Positions 24,785 through 34,400 of a stretch of 39,002 nt of DNA are shown here, piece by piece. Origin of the DNA: an uncultured Bacteroidales bacterium (lineage in GTDB: Bacteria; Bacteroidota; Bacteroidia; Bacteroidales; P3); NCBI GenBank assembly GCA_937884485.1, contig CALGCG010000073.1, positions 1 through 39,002 on the forward strand, written 5' to 3'. The position numbers were made by a program, and so were the translations under genes. Each line of letters starts with the position of its first letter. The stretch's first letter is position 1. The notes beneath the pieces were generated by a model that saw nothing but the letters and a program-made list of their open reading frames with translations, ran no database searches and had not been told where the DNA came from.

Positions 24785-24812
24785 ATTCACCCAAAATAGC
24801 GCATTTTCACCC
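24785..24812. promoter_or_regulatory. Two TTCACCC direct repeats, 20-bp period (second LytTR-like site)
   Basis: ATTCACCCAAAATAG (from 24785) and TTTCACCC (from 24805) repeat at exactly 20 bp. This is the same core, A-rich tail and step as the three-copy array at 11536-11583. The site lies between the divergent oxidoreductase and sulfatase-like genes, about 180 and 240 bp from their starts. A shared regulator is inferred. Confidence 0.65.
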
Positions 24813-24822
24813 AACGCAACAG

Positions 24823-25003
24823 GCCCCCTCTTCGCCCCCGATTCGCCCCTTGTTCGGCCCTTCTTATATAGTTCCTATATAGTTCACATATAGTTCTTAT
24901 ATAGTTCTTATATACTGTATATAGGAACTATATAAGAACTATATAAGAAGTATATGGGAAGGGGCGAATTGGGGGCGAACGGAGGGCGAAGAGGGGGCGG
25001 CGG
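24823..25003. repeat. Long imperfect palindrome with 11-bp tandem units
   Basis: The centre (about 24916) is TATACTGTATA. On the left, five 11-bp units of the type CTTATATAGTT run from about 24863 to 24917; on the right, four 11-bp units of the complementary type (TATATAAGAAC) run to about 24961. Outside them, a C-rich arm containing CCCCCTCTTCGCCC (from 24824) faces a G-rich arm containing GGGCGAAGAGGGGG (to about 24998). The whole 180-bp block can therefore fold into a cruciform or hairpin with arms of about 80-90 bp. With the flanking sites listed separately, it accounts for the 445-bp gap between the divergent genes; no coding sequence is seen. Confidence 0.88.
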
Positions 25004-25014
25004 AAAAATGTTTT

Positions 25015-25046
25015 TTTGGAGGGGTGGAAAAAAAATCGTATCTTTG
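25015..25046 (+). promoter_or_regulatory. Promoter of the sulfatase-like gene, implying a leaderless mRNA
   Basis: TTTG at 25015-25018 and TATCTTTG at 25039-25046, 20 bp apart. The ATG begins at 25052, only 5 bp after the -7 element, where transcription itself should start. Confidence 0.8.
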
Positions 25047-25051
25047 CATTT

Positions 25052-26989
25052 ATGAATAACAGGGCGTCACGATACAACTATTTGGTCTGCATCTACTTGG
25101 CTGGCATTGTCTTTTTCACGATGTTCCGATTGGCCGAAACGGCGGTCTACTGCTCCATGTCGGAGACGCCGGTGGCCTTCGAGGGGAACTACCTCCACGC
25201 CCTGTGGAACGGCTTCCGCTTCGACACGGCGGTGAGCTGCTACATGCTGGCGCTGCCGCTGCTGATGCTGATTGCCGGCGAGGTGGGCGGCGTGCGGAAA
25301 CGCTGGTATTACGGCATCGTGCATTACCTGCCGATGGTGCTGTACACCGTGGCATTCCTTGCCTGCGCCGCCGACATTCCCTATTTCTGCTACTTTTTCC
25401 AGCGTCTGGATGCCGCCTCGCTGGGGCTTACGGACAGCTTCGGCATGGCCGCGAGCATGATTGTGAGCGAGCCAATGTATGTGGTCTACCTGGGTGTGTT
25501 TCTTGTGGTGAGTGCGGGATGGTGGCTGCTGGGGAGGCTGATTTACAGGCGCGTGCTGCTGCGCCACCTCGACGAGCGCCTGCCCCTGCCCTGGGCCATC
25601 GGCCTCGGGGTGCTGCTGCTGGCGCTGGGCTTCACGGGCATGCGCGGGAGCCTCTCGAGCAAGAGCCCCCTGCGCGTGGGCTCGGCCTATTTCTGCAACA
25701 ACGCTTTCCTCAACCAGATAGGGCTGAACCCCGTGTTCACCTTCCTCAAAAGCATGGAGGACGCCGGCAAGAGTTCCAACCAGCCCCTGGCGCTGATGGA
25801 CGAGGCCGAGGCCACCGCCGTGCTGGACGAATGGCGCTCGCTGCCGCCCGACGACACCTTGCCCGAGGCGCACCTGCGGCTGCCCGAGGGCACCAACGTG
25901 GTGCTGGTGCTGATGGAGTCCATGAGCGCCGAGAAGACATGCCTGAGCCGCTCGGGGGAGAGCCTGACGCCCTGCCTGGACAGCCTCATGGACCGCTCGA
26001 TGACTTTCACCCAGGCCTGGTCGGCCGGCATACACACCCACAACGGCATCTACTCCACGCTCTACGGTCACCCCGCCCTGCTGGCACGCCAGATGATCAA
26101 GAGCACGCCCATCCCCCACATGCACGGCCTGCCGCACAGGCTGAAGGCTTCGGGCTACCGCACCACGTTCTTCCTCACCCACGACGAGGACTACGACAAC
26201 ATGCGCGGCTTCCTCTACCAGAACGGTTTCGACCGCGTGGTGGGCCAGTCGGACTACCCCTCGCGCGAGGTGGTCGGCACCTGGGGAGTGCCCGACCACG
26301 TGATGTTCGACCACCTGATTGAGCACCTCGACAGCACCGCCGCCCGGGGGCCCTTCTTTGTCTGCGCAATGACCTGCAGCGACCACGGCCCCTACATCAT
26401 ACCCGAGGGCATCGACCTGCAATGCACCCACACCGACCGCAAGCAGGCCATCGTGGAATACGCCGACTGGGCCATCGGGCACCTCATGCAGCTGGCCAGC
26501 CGGCGCCCGTGGTTCGGACGGACGGTGTTCGTCTTCGTGGCCGACCACGGGGCCCGCATGGATGCCACCTACGACATGGCGCTGAGCTACAACCATGTGC
26601 CGCTGCTCTTCTACGCCCCCGGGCGCATCGACGCCCACCGCGTGGAACGGCTGGCACAGCAAATCGACATAGCCCCGACGGTGCTCGGCCTGCTGGGCCT
26701 GGACGACGGCGGATGCATGCTGGGCACAGACCTGCGCAACCATGTGAGACCCTATGCCTACTTCAGCGCCGACGACAAGATTGGCGCCGTGGACGGCGAG
26801 ATGCTGATGCTCTACCGCGTGAAACAAAAGACCACCAGCCTGTACAAATACAAGGAACAAAGCACCGACGACCTGTCGGAAGACTATCCCGAACGCACCG
26901 CAGCCATGCGACGCCACGCCTTCGGGCTGACGCAGAGCAGCCAGCGCATGCTGCTCGACGGCAGCACGGCCTGCGGCAACGAACAATAA
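25052..26989 (+). CDS. LTA synthase-family membrane sulfatase-fold protein (phosphoglycerol/phosphoethanolamine transferase type)
   Basis: The 645-residue protein has about five N-terminal transmembrane helices (about 10-28, 56-78, 88-110, 141-163, 181-198) and a C-terminal extracytoplasmic alkaline-phosphatase/sulfatase domain (about 280-620). Metal and nucleophile positions of the LtaS family are visible: Glu289 in LVLMESMSAEK, Thr329 in SAGIHTHNGIYST, SDHGPY, and VADHGAR near residue 505. Relatives transfer phosphoglycerol or phosphoethanolamine groups onto envelope glycolipids or glycans. Bacteroidota lack LTA, so the acceptor here is unknown. The MNNRASRYNYL start is supported by the following first membrane helix and by the promoter position. 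uvrB follows after 11 bp. Confidence 0.87.
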   Translation: MNNRASRYNYLVCIYLAGIVFFTMFRLAETAVYCSMSETPVAFEGNYLHALWNGFRFDTAVSCYMLALPLLMLIAGEVGGVRKRWYYGIVHYLPMVLYTVAFLACAADIPYFCYFFQRLDAASLGLTDSFGMAASMIVSEPMYVVYLGVFLVVSAGWWLLGRLIYRRVLLRHLDERLPLPWAIGLGVLLLALGFTGMRGSLSSKSPLRVGSAYFCNNAFLNQIGLNPVFTFLKSMEDAGKSSNQPLALMDEAEATAVLDEWRSLPPDDTLPEAHLRLPEGTNVVLVLMESMSAEKTCLSRSGESLTPCLDSLMDRSMTFTQAWSAGIHTHNGIYSTLYGHPALLARQMIKSTPIPHMHGLPHRLKASGYRTTFFLTHDEDYDNMRGFLYQNGFDRVVGQSDYPSREVVGTWGVPDHVMFDHLIEHLDSTAARGPFFVCAMTCSDHGPYIIPEGIDLQCTHTDRKQAIVEYADWAIGHLMQLASRRPWFGRTVFVFVADHGARMDATYDMALSYNHVPLLFYAPGRIDAHRVERLAQQIDIAPTVLGLLGLDDGGCMLGTDLRNHVRPYAYFSADDKIGAVDGEMLMLYRVKQKTTSLYKYKEQSTDDLSEDYPERTAAMRRHAFGLTQSSQRMLLDGSTACGNEQ

Positions 26990-27000
26990 ACTGAACAACT

Positions 27001-29082
27001 ATGGACTTCAAACTGAAATCGGATTTTGCCCCCATGGGCGACCAGCCCGAGGCCATACGGCAGCTGGTGGAAGGAGTGCGCAACGGCCAGAGGGCCCAGG
27101 TACTGCAGGGCGTGACGGGCAGCGGCAAGACCTTCACCGTGGCCAATGTCATCCAGGAGCTGCAGCGCCCCACGCTGGTGCTGAGCCACAACAAGACCCT
27201 TGCGGCACAGCTCTACGGCGAATTCCGGCAGTTCTTCCCCGACAATGCGGTGGAATACTTCGTGAGCTACTACGACTACTACCAGCCCGAAGCCTACATC
27301 GCCGCCACCAACACCTACATAGAGAAAGACCTGGCCATCAACGACGAGCTTGACAAGCTGCGCCTGCGCGCCAGCTCGGCACTGCTGAGCGGAAGGCGCG
27401 ACGTTATCGTCGTCTCCTCGGTGAGCTGCATCTACGGCATCGGCAACCCCGAGGAGTTCAAAAAAGGCACCATTGAAATCCGCGTGGGCGACCGCCTGAA
27501 GAGGGACGACCTGCTGATGCGGCTGCTCGACGGACAGTATGTAAGGAACGAGATTGAATTCGTCAACGGCCGCTTCCGCGTCAAGGGCGACACGGTGGAC
27601 ATCTACCCCTCGTTTGCCGACTTCTGCTACCGCGTCTCGTTCTGGGACGACGAGGTGGAAAGTCTGGAGAGTTTCGACCCCGTCAGCGGACAGCGTCTGG
27701 AACGGTTTGACGAGATTGTCATCTACCCCGCCTCGAACTTCCTCACCTCGAAAGACCACATGGCCGAAGCCCTGCTGCAGATACAACGCGATATGTATGA
27801 ACGTCGCGACTACCTGGAGAGCATCGACAAGCACCTGGAGGCCAAGCGGCTGGAAGAACGAGTAAACTACGACTTGGAGATGATACAGGAACTGGGCTAC
27901 TGCTCGGGCATCGAGAACTACAGCCGCTACTTCGACGGCCGGGCTCCCGGCAGCCGCCCCTTCTGCCTGATAGACTATTTCCCCGACGACTTCCTGCTGG
28001 TGGTGGACGAGAGCCACGTGACGGTACCGCAAATCGGCGCCATGTACGGCGGCGACCGTTCGCGCAAGACGTCGCTGGTGGAATACGGCTTCCGCCTGCC
28101 GTCGGCGTTGGACAACCGTCCGTTGACCTACGACGAATTCTACAACCTCACGGGACAGACCATCTACATCAGCGCCACGCCGGCCGAATACGAATTGGGA
28201 GAGGCCGAGGGCGTGGTGGTGGAGCAAGTGATACGTCCCACAGGTCTGCTGGACCCCGTGGTGGAAGTACGCCCCGCGGTGAGCCAGGTGGACGACCTGC
28301 TGGACGAGATAGAGAATACCGTGGACAAGGGAGAACGTGTGCTCGTCACCACGCTCACCAAGCGCATGGCCGAGGAGTTGACAAGCTACCTGATCAACCT
28401 GGGCATAAAGAGCAAATACATACACAGCGACGTGGACACCCTGGAGCGCGTGGAAATCATGCGCGACCTGCGAATGGGAGTGTTCGACGTGCTGGTGGGC
28501 GTAAACCTGCTGCGCGAGGGACTGGACCTGCCCGAGGTGAGTCTGGTGGCCATTCTGGACGCCGACAAGGAAGGATTCCTGCGAAGCGACCGCGCACTGA
28601 TACAGACCATCGGTCGCGCAGCTCGCAATGTGCACAGCAAAGCCATCCTCTACGGCGACAGCATCACGGGTTCCATGCAACGCGCCATCGACCTCACCAA
28701 CCGTCACCGCGAGAAACAGATAAAGTACAATATGGAACACGGCATTGTGCCGCGACAAATAGTGAAAAGCACCGACGCCATCCTGGGCACGACAAGCGTC
28801 ATTGAGCGTGCCGCCGAAGAGGCCGGGCGCGCCACGCCACAGTCGCAGCTGGCGCAGATGCAGATGCCGATGGCTGCCGAGGAGGAATTTGAATACGGAA
28901 AGGAAAAGAAGGAACCGGAGCCGTCGCCCTACCTGAAAATGACCAAGGAGCAGCTGCGCAAGGAAATACGCGACCGTCAGCGCAAGATGCAAACGGCCGC
29001 CAAGGAACTGGACTTCATGGTGGCAGCAAAGTACCGCGACGAAATCAAAGAGCTTCAGAGCCTGCTGGAGACAGCACGTTAA
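27001..29082 (+). CDS. uvrB: Excinuclease ABC subunit B
   Basis: The 693-residue protein has the complete UvrB layout. Walker A GVTGSGKT is at 37-44, the damage-probing beta-hairpin region FVSYYDYYQPEAYI at about 87-100, VDESHVTVPQIGAMY is the DExx-box motif, LREGLDLPEV and QTIGRAARN are helicase motifs V and VI, and a C-terminal UVR domain (about 645-680) contacts UvrC. It verifies damage and loads UvrC in nucleotide excision repair. The gene sits 11 bp after the sulfatase-like gene and is probably co-transcribed with it. A hairpin at 29115-29142 follows. Confidence 0.97.
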   Translation: MDFKLKSDFAPMGDQPEAIRQLVEGVRNGQRAQVLQGVTGSGKTFTVANVIQELQRPTLVLSHNKTLAAQLYGEFRQFFPDNAVEYFVSYYDYYQPEAYIAATNTYIEKDLAINDELDKLRLRASSALLSGRRDVIVVSSVSCIYGIGNPEEFKKGTIEIRVGDRLKRDDLLMRLLDGQYVRNEIEFVNGRFRVKGDTVDIYPSFADFCYRVSFWDDEVESLESFDPVSGQRLERFDEIVIYPASNFLTSKDHMAEALLQIQRDMYERRDYLESIDKHLEAKRLEERVNYDLEMIQELGYCSGIENYSRYFDGRAPGSRPFCLIDYFPDDFLLVVDESHVTVPQIGAMYGGDRSRKTSLVEYGFRLPSALDNRPLTYDEFYNLTGQTIYISATPAEYELGEAEGVVVEQVIRPTGLLDPVVEVRPAVSQVDDLLDEIENTVDKGERVLVTTLTKRMAEELTSYLINLGIKSKYIHSDVDTLERVEIMRDLRMGVFDVLVGVNLLREGLDLPEVSLVAILDADKEGFLRSDRALIQTIGRAARNVHSKAILYGDSITGSMQRAIDLTNRHREKQIKYNMEHGIVPRQIVKSTDAILGTTSVIERAAEEAGRATPQSQLAQMQMPMAAEEEFEYGKEKKEPEPSPYLKMTKEQLRKEIRDRQRKMQTAAKELDFMVAAKYRDEIKELQSLLETAR

Positions 29083-29110
29083 ACGGGCAAGAGCTGAACG
29101 AGAGATATAA

Positions 29111-29142
29111 AAAAAAGCCCCGCTGTTTTCACAGCGGGGCTT
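29111..29142 (-). terminator. Bidirectional terminator between uvrB and the OmpA-family gene
   Basis: A perfect 12-bp stem (29115-29126 with 29131-29142), loop TTTC. Read on the minus strand the stem is followed by a T run of about eight, so it is strongest for the OmpA-family gene; the plus-strand tail (TTGCATTTTG) is weaker. Confidence 0.88.
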
Positions 29143-29167
29143 GCATTTTGTGTTCTCTTGAAAAACT

Positions 29168-31423
29168 TTATTTCAAGGTGATGACAGCGCGACGGTTCTC
29201 GTAGCGATGTTCCTCTGTGTCGTTTTCGGCAACGGGCTCGGTCTCGCCCTTCGAAGCCGTGGTGATGCTGGCAGCGGGGGCGCCGCGCTTCACCATGAGA
29301 GCCTTGAGGGCTTCGGCGCGTTTCTTGCCATAGGCCATGTTACCCTCGGACGAACCGACATTGTCGGTGTGACCGGTGACAAGGACCTTGAGGTTCTTGT
29401 CGGCAGCCATAGCCTTGCACAGAGCCGAGATAGCCAGATCGGTCTTGTCGTCGAACTGAGGATCGGTCTTGCCGAAGTCGAAATGGACGGTGGCATTGAT
29501 CTGGTCGAGGAGTTTCTGCAGCTGGGCACGGTCGGCGGGCTTGCCGGAGTTGGCGTTGTCGCCATTGTTGGCAGGCTGGGCGGTGGCACCGCAGGCACGC
29601 TGGGCAGCGGCACGGGCCTTGACAGCGTAGTTGTAGGCGGCGGCAGTATTGCCCATGCGGGCGGCATTGGCAGCCTCGGTGGCATACTCCTTAGCCTCGT
29701 TGACGGCAGCCTTGGCGTCAGCACTGTTGTTCTTGGCGGCGCAAGCCTCGCCAGACTCGGCGAAGGAACGGGCAGCGGCGGCATAGCTCTCGAGGAGGTT
29801 GCCGCGATAGGCCTTGCCGGAAGCATCCTTACCATCGGTCAGAGCAGGCTTGCAGCCAGTCTCATTGGCCATGGCGATGGCTTCGTTGGCAAGATTGTTG
29901 GCAACGTTGGGGTCGTTGTAGGCAGCGTTGCCACGGTCAGCCTTGTCGGCATCGCGGGCAATCTCGGAGTTGATCTTGGCGTTGCGGCTGGCAGCCATGG
30001 CGCAGTCAAGACCATCCTTGTGCGAAGCGTCGGCATAGAGGGTGGCGTCATCGGCAGCCTGCGAGGCAACGGGCACGTTCTTCTTACCGGCATAGTCGCG
30101 GGCATCGGCGGCATAGCTGTCGGCGATGTTGCCATAAGCCTCGTTGAAGAGGTCGTAAGCCTTGCAGTACTGACCATTCTTGTGGGCAGCCTTGGCATCG
30201 GCAGCAGCGGCCTTGGCATCGGCAACAGCCTCCTTGGCGGTGGCGGAGCCAGACTCATTGGCGGCCTGCTCGGCCTCGGCGAGGTCGGCGTCGATGTTGG
30301 CCATAGCGGCGGCGAGGTCAGGATTGTTCATGCGGCGGGCGTTGCAGCGGGCCTCGCGGGCGGCAGCCTCTTCGGCGGCCTGAGCGGCATCGTCAACCTC
30401 GTTGTTGTTGACAGGAGCGACATTGTCGTTGGCATTGTTGCCAGCATTGTTGGTATTGTCAGCAGCAGTGGTGTTGTCGGCGGCAGCATTGTCGTAGGCG
30501 ACCAGGGCGTCGTCGCTGCCAGCAGCCTTCTTGGAGGAATGGCAACGCCAACCCACGTTGATACCAATCTTGGCACCGACGGTGAAGAGATGAGCCTCAT
30601 CAATCTGGGTGGAATTGAAGATACCGTTGTAATCGCTCACGAGAGGACCCGAAGTGCTGCCGGCGGAGGAAGCATCGGGGGCTTGGAGCATGGGCTGGTC
30701 GGAAGCCTCGTCAATGAGGTTGGTGAGTCCATAGGAACCGTAAATACCAAAGTAAAGTCCCCAATGGTTGCTCATGGCATAGTTGAAGCCAAGGTCGGCA
30801 ATAAGGCTGACACCCATTTGCTTGAGGTTTTCGATATCGCCGGACTCGTCGGCCTTGTAGGTATCAAAACCATAGCTGGGCAGATTGCGGTACTCCACAT
30901 TGGTTGCGGGGAAAAATCCACTCACACTAAAGTCACCCTCATCAGCCACGAACTCGCTCTTCAGAGGAAGGTCAAGCTGAGCGCCAAGACCCAGAAGGAA
31001 GAACCAGCGCTCACCCATGGGAGCACGCCAATAGAGCTCGACGGGAACACTCACCATCATTGTGGTCTGGGTTTCCTGCCAGTCGTTGAAACCGACATGG
31101 GGGAAGTAGGTGAGGTTGTTGGCGGGATGGGTGAGGGAGATGGCGTTGTCGAGATTCTCGGTCCAATCATAGGACGCACCGGAACGCACATAGTTGAACT
31201 GGGCGCCGATACCCATACCGAAATGCTTGCCAAAGAAGTGCATATATTTCAACTCGCCAAGGAAGCCCAGCTTGGGATTCCAGGTGCCATCGGCGGGACT
31301 GTACATCAGTGTGTTCATACCACCACCAACGTTGAAGCCGAAATAGTTGCTGTGCTGGTTCATCTGGGCCTGCGACCCCAAGGCGAGGGCGAGAGCACCG
31401 AACAAGATGAATATTCGTTTCAT
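29168..31423 (-). CDS. OmpA-family outer-membrane protein with long Ala-rich helical repeat region
   Basis: The 751-residue protein has a signal peptide (cleavage near GSQA-Q) and an N-terminal beta-barrel-like domain (about 25-300, many alternating aromatic strands). A low-complexity Asn/Asp/Ala linker (about 310-345) leads to an Ala-rich region (about 345-625) made of divergent helical repeats, several with Cys, of the form EAVADAKAAAADAKAAHKNG. A C-terminal OmpA domain (about 640-751) has FDFGKTDPQFDD, VTGHTDNVG and HRYENRRAVI. It should link the outer membrane to peptidoglycan, with the helical region spanning the periplasm. It is far larger than typical OmpA (about 330-450). It lies 32 bp after the T9SS surface protein gene. 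Confidence 0.88.
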   Translation of the reverse strand: MKRIFILFGALALALGSQAQMNQHSNYFGFNVGGGMNTLMYSPADGTWNPKLGFLGELKYMHFFGKHFGMGIGAQFNYVRSGASYDWTENLDNAISLTHPANNLTYFPHVGFNDWQETQTTMMVSVPVELYWRAPMGERWFFLLGLGAQLDLPLKSEFVADEGDFSVSGFFPATNVEYRNLPSYGFDTYKADESGDIENLKQMGVSLIADLGFNYAMSNHWGLYFGIYGSYGLTNLIDEASDQPMLQAPDASSAGSTSGPLVSDYNGIFNSTQIDEAHLFTVGAKIGINVGWRCHSSKKAAGSDDALVAYDNAAADNTTAADNTNNAGNNANDNVAPVNNNEVDDAAQAAEEAAAREARCNARRMNNPDLAAAMANIDADLAEAEQAANESGSATAKEAVADAKAAAADAKAAHKNGQYCKAYDLFNEAYGNIADSYAADARDYAGKKNVPVASQAADDATLYADASHKDGLDCAMAASRNAKINSEIARDADKADRGNAAYNDPNVANNLANEAIAMANETGCKPALTDGKDASGKAYRGNLLESYAAAARSFAESGEACAAKNNSADAKAAVNEAKEYATEAANAARMGNTAAAYNYAVKARAAAQRACGATAQPANNGDNANSGKPADRAQLQKLLDQINATVHFDFGKTDPQFDDKTDLAISALCKAMAADKNLKVLVTGHTDNVGSSEGNMAYGKKRAEALKALMVKRGAPAASITTASKGETEPVAENDTEEHRYENRRAVITLK

Positions 31424-31455
31424 AAAACTATCTTTTTTATAATTTGATTCTAAAA

Positions 31456-34400
31456 TTAATATTTAATCACACGTGCCACGATGCCGTCGACACTGACAGT
31501 GTAGCTGCCTGCGCCGAAACGGGAGAAGTCGACAGTGGTCGACTCGCCTTCGAAGGTGGTGTCGACGAGCGTCACACCCATCACATTCATCACGCGGAGG
31601 CTGTGGGAGTTATTGTAGGAGTTTTCGATGGTGACATTCACCACGTCGACAGCAGGATTGGGATAGGTCGACACAGAAGCCTGGACATTCTCGGCCTCGG
31701 GGACGATGGTGTTCATATCGTCCTGCTCACAAGTGCGGACGCTGTTGCCATTCATCACCATGGTCACATGGTAGGTGCCGGTAAGACCACCCTCTTCCTG
31801 ATAGTAGGGGCCGTCGCCGACATAGGTGCCATTGTGATACCACTTCACAGAGGAATGGTCAATGCAGTTGCAGGTGTCAACAATCGAGATTACATCGTTG
31901 AAGATGGGCATCGTGTAATTGCGGGAGACGTTGACCACGAAACTCACCGGGATGGCAGCGCTCTCGAACTGGGGATAGGCACCGTTGCGGAGGGTGAGGG
32001 TGGCACTGTAGGTACCATACTTGGCATTGGTGGGAATCACCAGGTCAATGTTGCCGGCAGTAGCGATATTGGACCAATCTACATCGACGAAACCTTCAGC
32101 GTGGGCGGCGGAGTCGTAGACGAGCTTGTACTGGTTGGGATTGCCACTGGTCAGGAAGAACTGGACAGAAGAATTGTCGCCGGAGCAATAGCCGTCAGCG
32201 TCAACAGCGATGCCTTCATCAGCCTGGCTTTCATCGATATCGATGGGCGACACGATGGCGCCGGAAGTGGTAACGACCACCGAGTTGCTGGCAAGAACAT
32301 AGTTGTCGACATCGGCGCCCGTCAGCTCAACGTGTGCAGTGATGGTCTTGTTGCTGCCTGTGTCGGCATTGTCATAGGTGGCAGTGGTAATGAGCGAGAG
32401 GTCGTCGTTGCCGTAAACGGGGGTAGGCACACCCATATTGACAACCTCGGCAGTATTGTTGCCGTCATAAAGCTTGACCTCAGTGACCACGATGCCATTG
32501 ACATCGACGGTGTCGGGGACGATAGTCAGAGTGGTGGTGTTTCCGACAAGGAGATAGTTTTCATCAACCGGGTCGGCAATGAAGGTGTAGACGCCGACCT
32601 TGCGAGCCTCGCTGACGGTGTCGCCGTTTGCATCGACGATGGTCAACAGTGCATCGACAGGATTGCTGTCGTCGTCAGTGTAGGTGGCAGTGATATCGGC
32701 AACGGCCTCACCATTGTACACAACCGTCGTGTCGGCATGGCTCCAACTGACGGGGTAGCTGTTGCGGCTGTAGAGAGCATACGTGCTGGTGGCGTAAGCA
32801 GGCATCGTGATGATGTTGGGGTTCCAGCCGATGAAGGTGTAGCCAGGACGGGTCACCGTGGGATAGTCGACAGTGTCGCCATAGAGGAAGGAAGCCGAAG
32901 TGGGAACGCCGTCAGCCACGGTGCCACCATTCAGCACATAGGTAAGGACATAGGAATTGCGCTCATAATAGAAAACAATGTCCGTGTCACTGGTGAAATT
33001 GTCAATGGTTTGGCTGGCGAAGTCGGCGGTGAAACCGGCATAGGTGTTGGCATTCACCACGAGAGCCTGGTTCAGCGGAGCGTAACCATCGACAGAGTCA
33101 CACATCGTCAAAGGATAGTTGCCGTCGAGGTCCTGACGATAGTGGAACACTTTGAAATGGCCGTCGGAAGCGGTGGTATAGTACCAACGGGCATAAAGGG
33201 TGGTGTCGCTGGTCAGGGAATCGTTCAGGAAATTCCAGGGCGTAGTGTACTCGGGATTGATATAGTATGTCGAGTAGATGGTGTCAGCACCCACATAAGC
33301 GGGACGCGAAGGAGCGGGGACGATGCGGTTGTTAGCGGTATTGACAACAAGGACAGTGTCAGTGGCTCCGGTAAAGGCGGCATTGGGCTCACGACCGTTG
33401 AAATTCTTGAGAGTCACCAGATAGCCAGGAACAACCTTGTAGCGGAAGCTGGCGGCATCGGCATCGGTATTGTCGACAAGAGCATAACGGTGGGGAAGAT
33501 AGGCTTTGACATCATCGTCGTACTTGCCACCATAGATGGTCACATCGGCACCGGTGAGGGGGTTGATGAATTTGAAGCGTCCGTCAAAAATGGTTGCATG
33601 CAGGCTGTTGGGAACGAAAGCGCCCACGGAGTCGAGAGTCTGGACCGTGAAAGCACCCGTGGCACCGTCGGCACCCTTGATCTGGTTGACGACGCCGTTG
33701 CGGACAGAGACGACACCCTCATTATGGGCAATGCAGAGGCTGCCCATGATGGCGTTGCCGTTCAGGTCAATCTTGGCCTGATTGAAGATAGAATCGGTAG
33801 TGCCACCGACAGTGTTGCGAGCCAGGAAGACCGTCGAGTCGATAGCGTGAGCAGCCGCATAAGAAAGGGTGCGGTGGTATTTGCGATAGCCGTTGGCAGT
33901 GCGGTAGTAGGCATCGGCACCGATGAGTGCCGGCGTGGCATTGGCAGTGCTGTCATACACCGTGAGGATACCCGTGGCGTTCTTGTCAAAACGCGAGAAA
34001 TTGGCACTGGTGACGTTAAGCGTGGACACCACGGCGCTGGCCGAGTCGTTGAGGACCAGGACAGCGCTGTCGCTGACGCTGGCAAGAACCGAGTTCAGAA
34101 TGGTAACGCTGGCGCCATTCCTGACCACCACAGCGCGGGCCACAGGAGAAGCGTTGAATCTGCTCAGCGTGAGGGTGCCGCGGTTGACGTTGAAGATATC
34201 ACCCGATTCGGCAGGGAGGACAAAGTCGTCGGGGTTGCCGGTACCCACCCAGCTCACCATGGTGTTGCCAACGTTGACCAGGGCCTGGTCGGCGGCGGCA
34301 TAACTGCTTACCACAGGGAAGGTCTGCTGATTGATGGTCATAGGCACAGTGATGGACACAGGGGCGCTCAAGCGGATGGTGTCGACGAAATAGAGCACGC

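Noticed and set aside
24860..24960. CRISPR-like array
   Set aside because: The 11-bp units are contiguous, have no spacers, and are inverted about a centre, and no cas genes are present.
29207..31447. 746-codon open frame on the plus strand, antisense to the OmpA-family gene
   Set aside because: The Gly/Val/Ser-rich product mirrors the Ala-rich codons of the real gene, and there is no start context or promoter.
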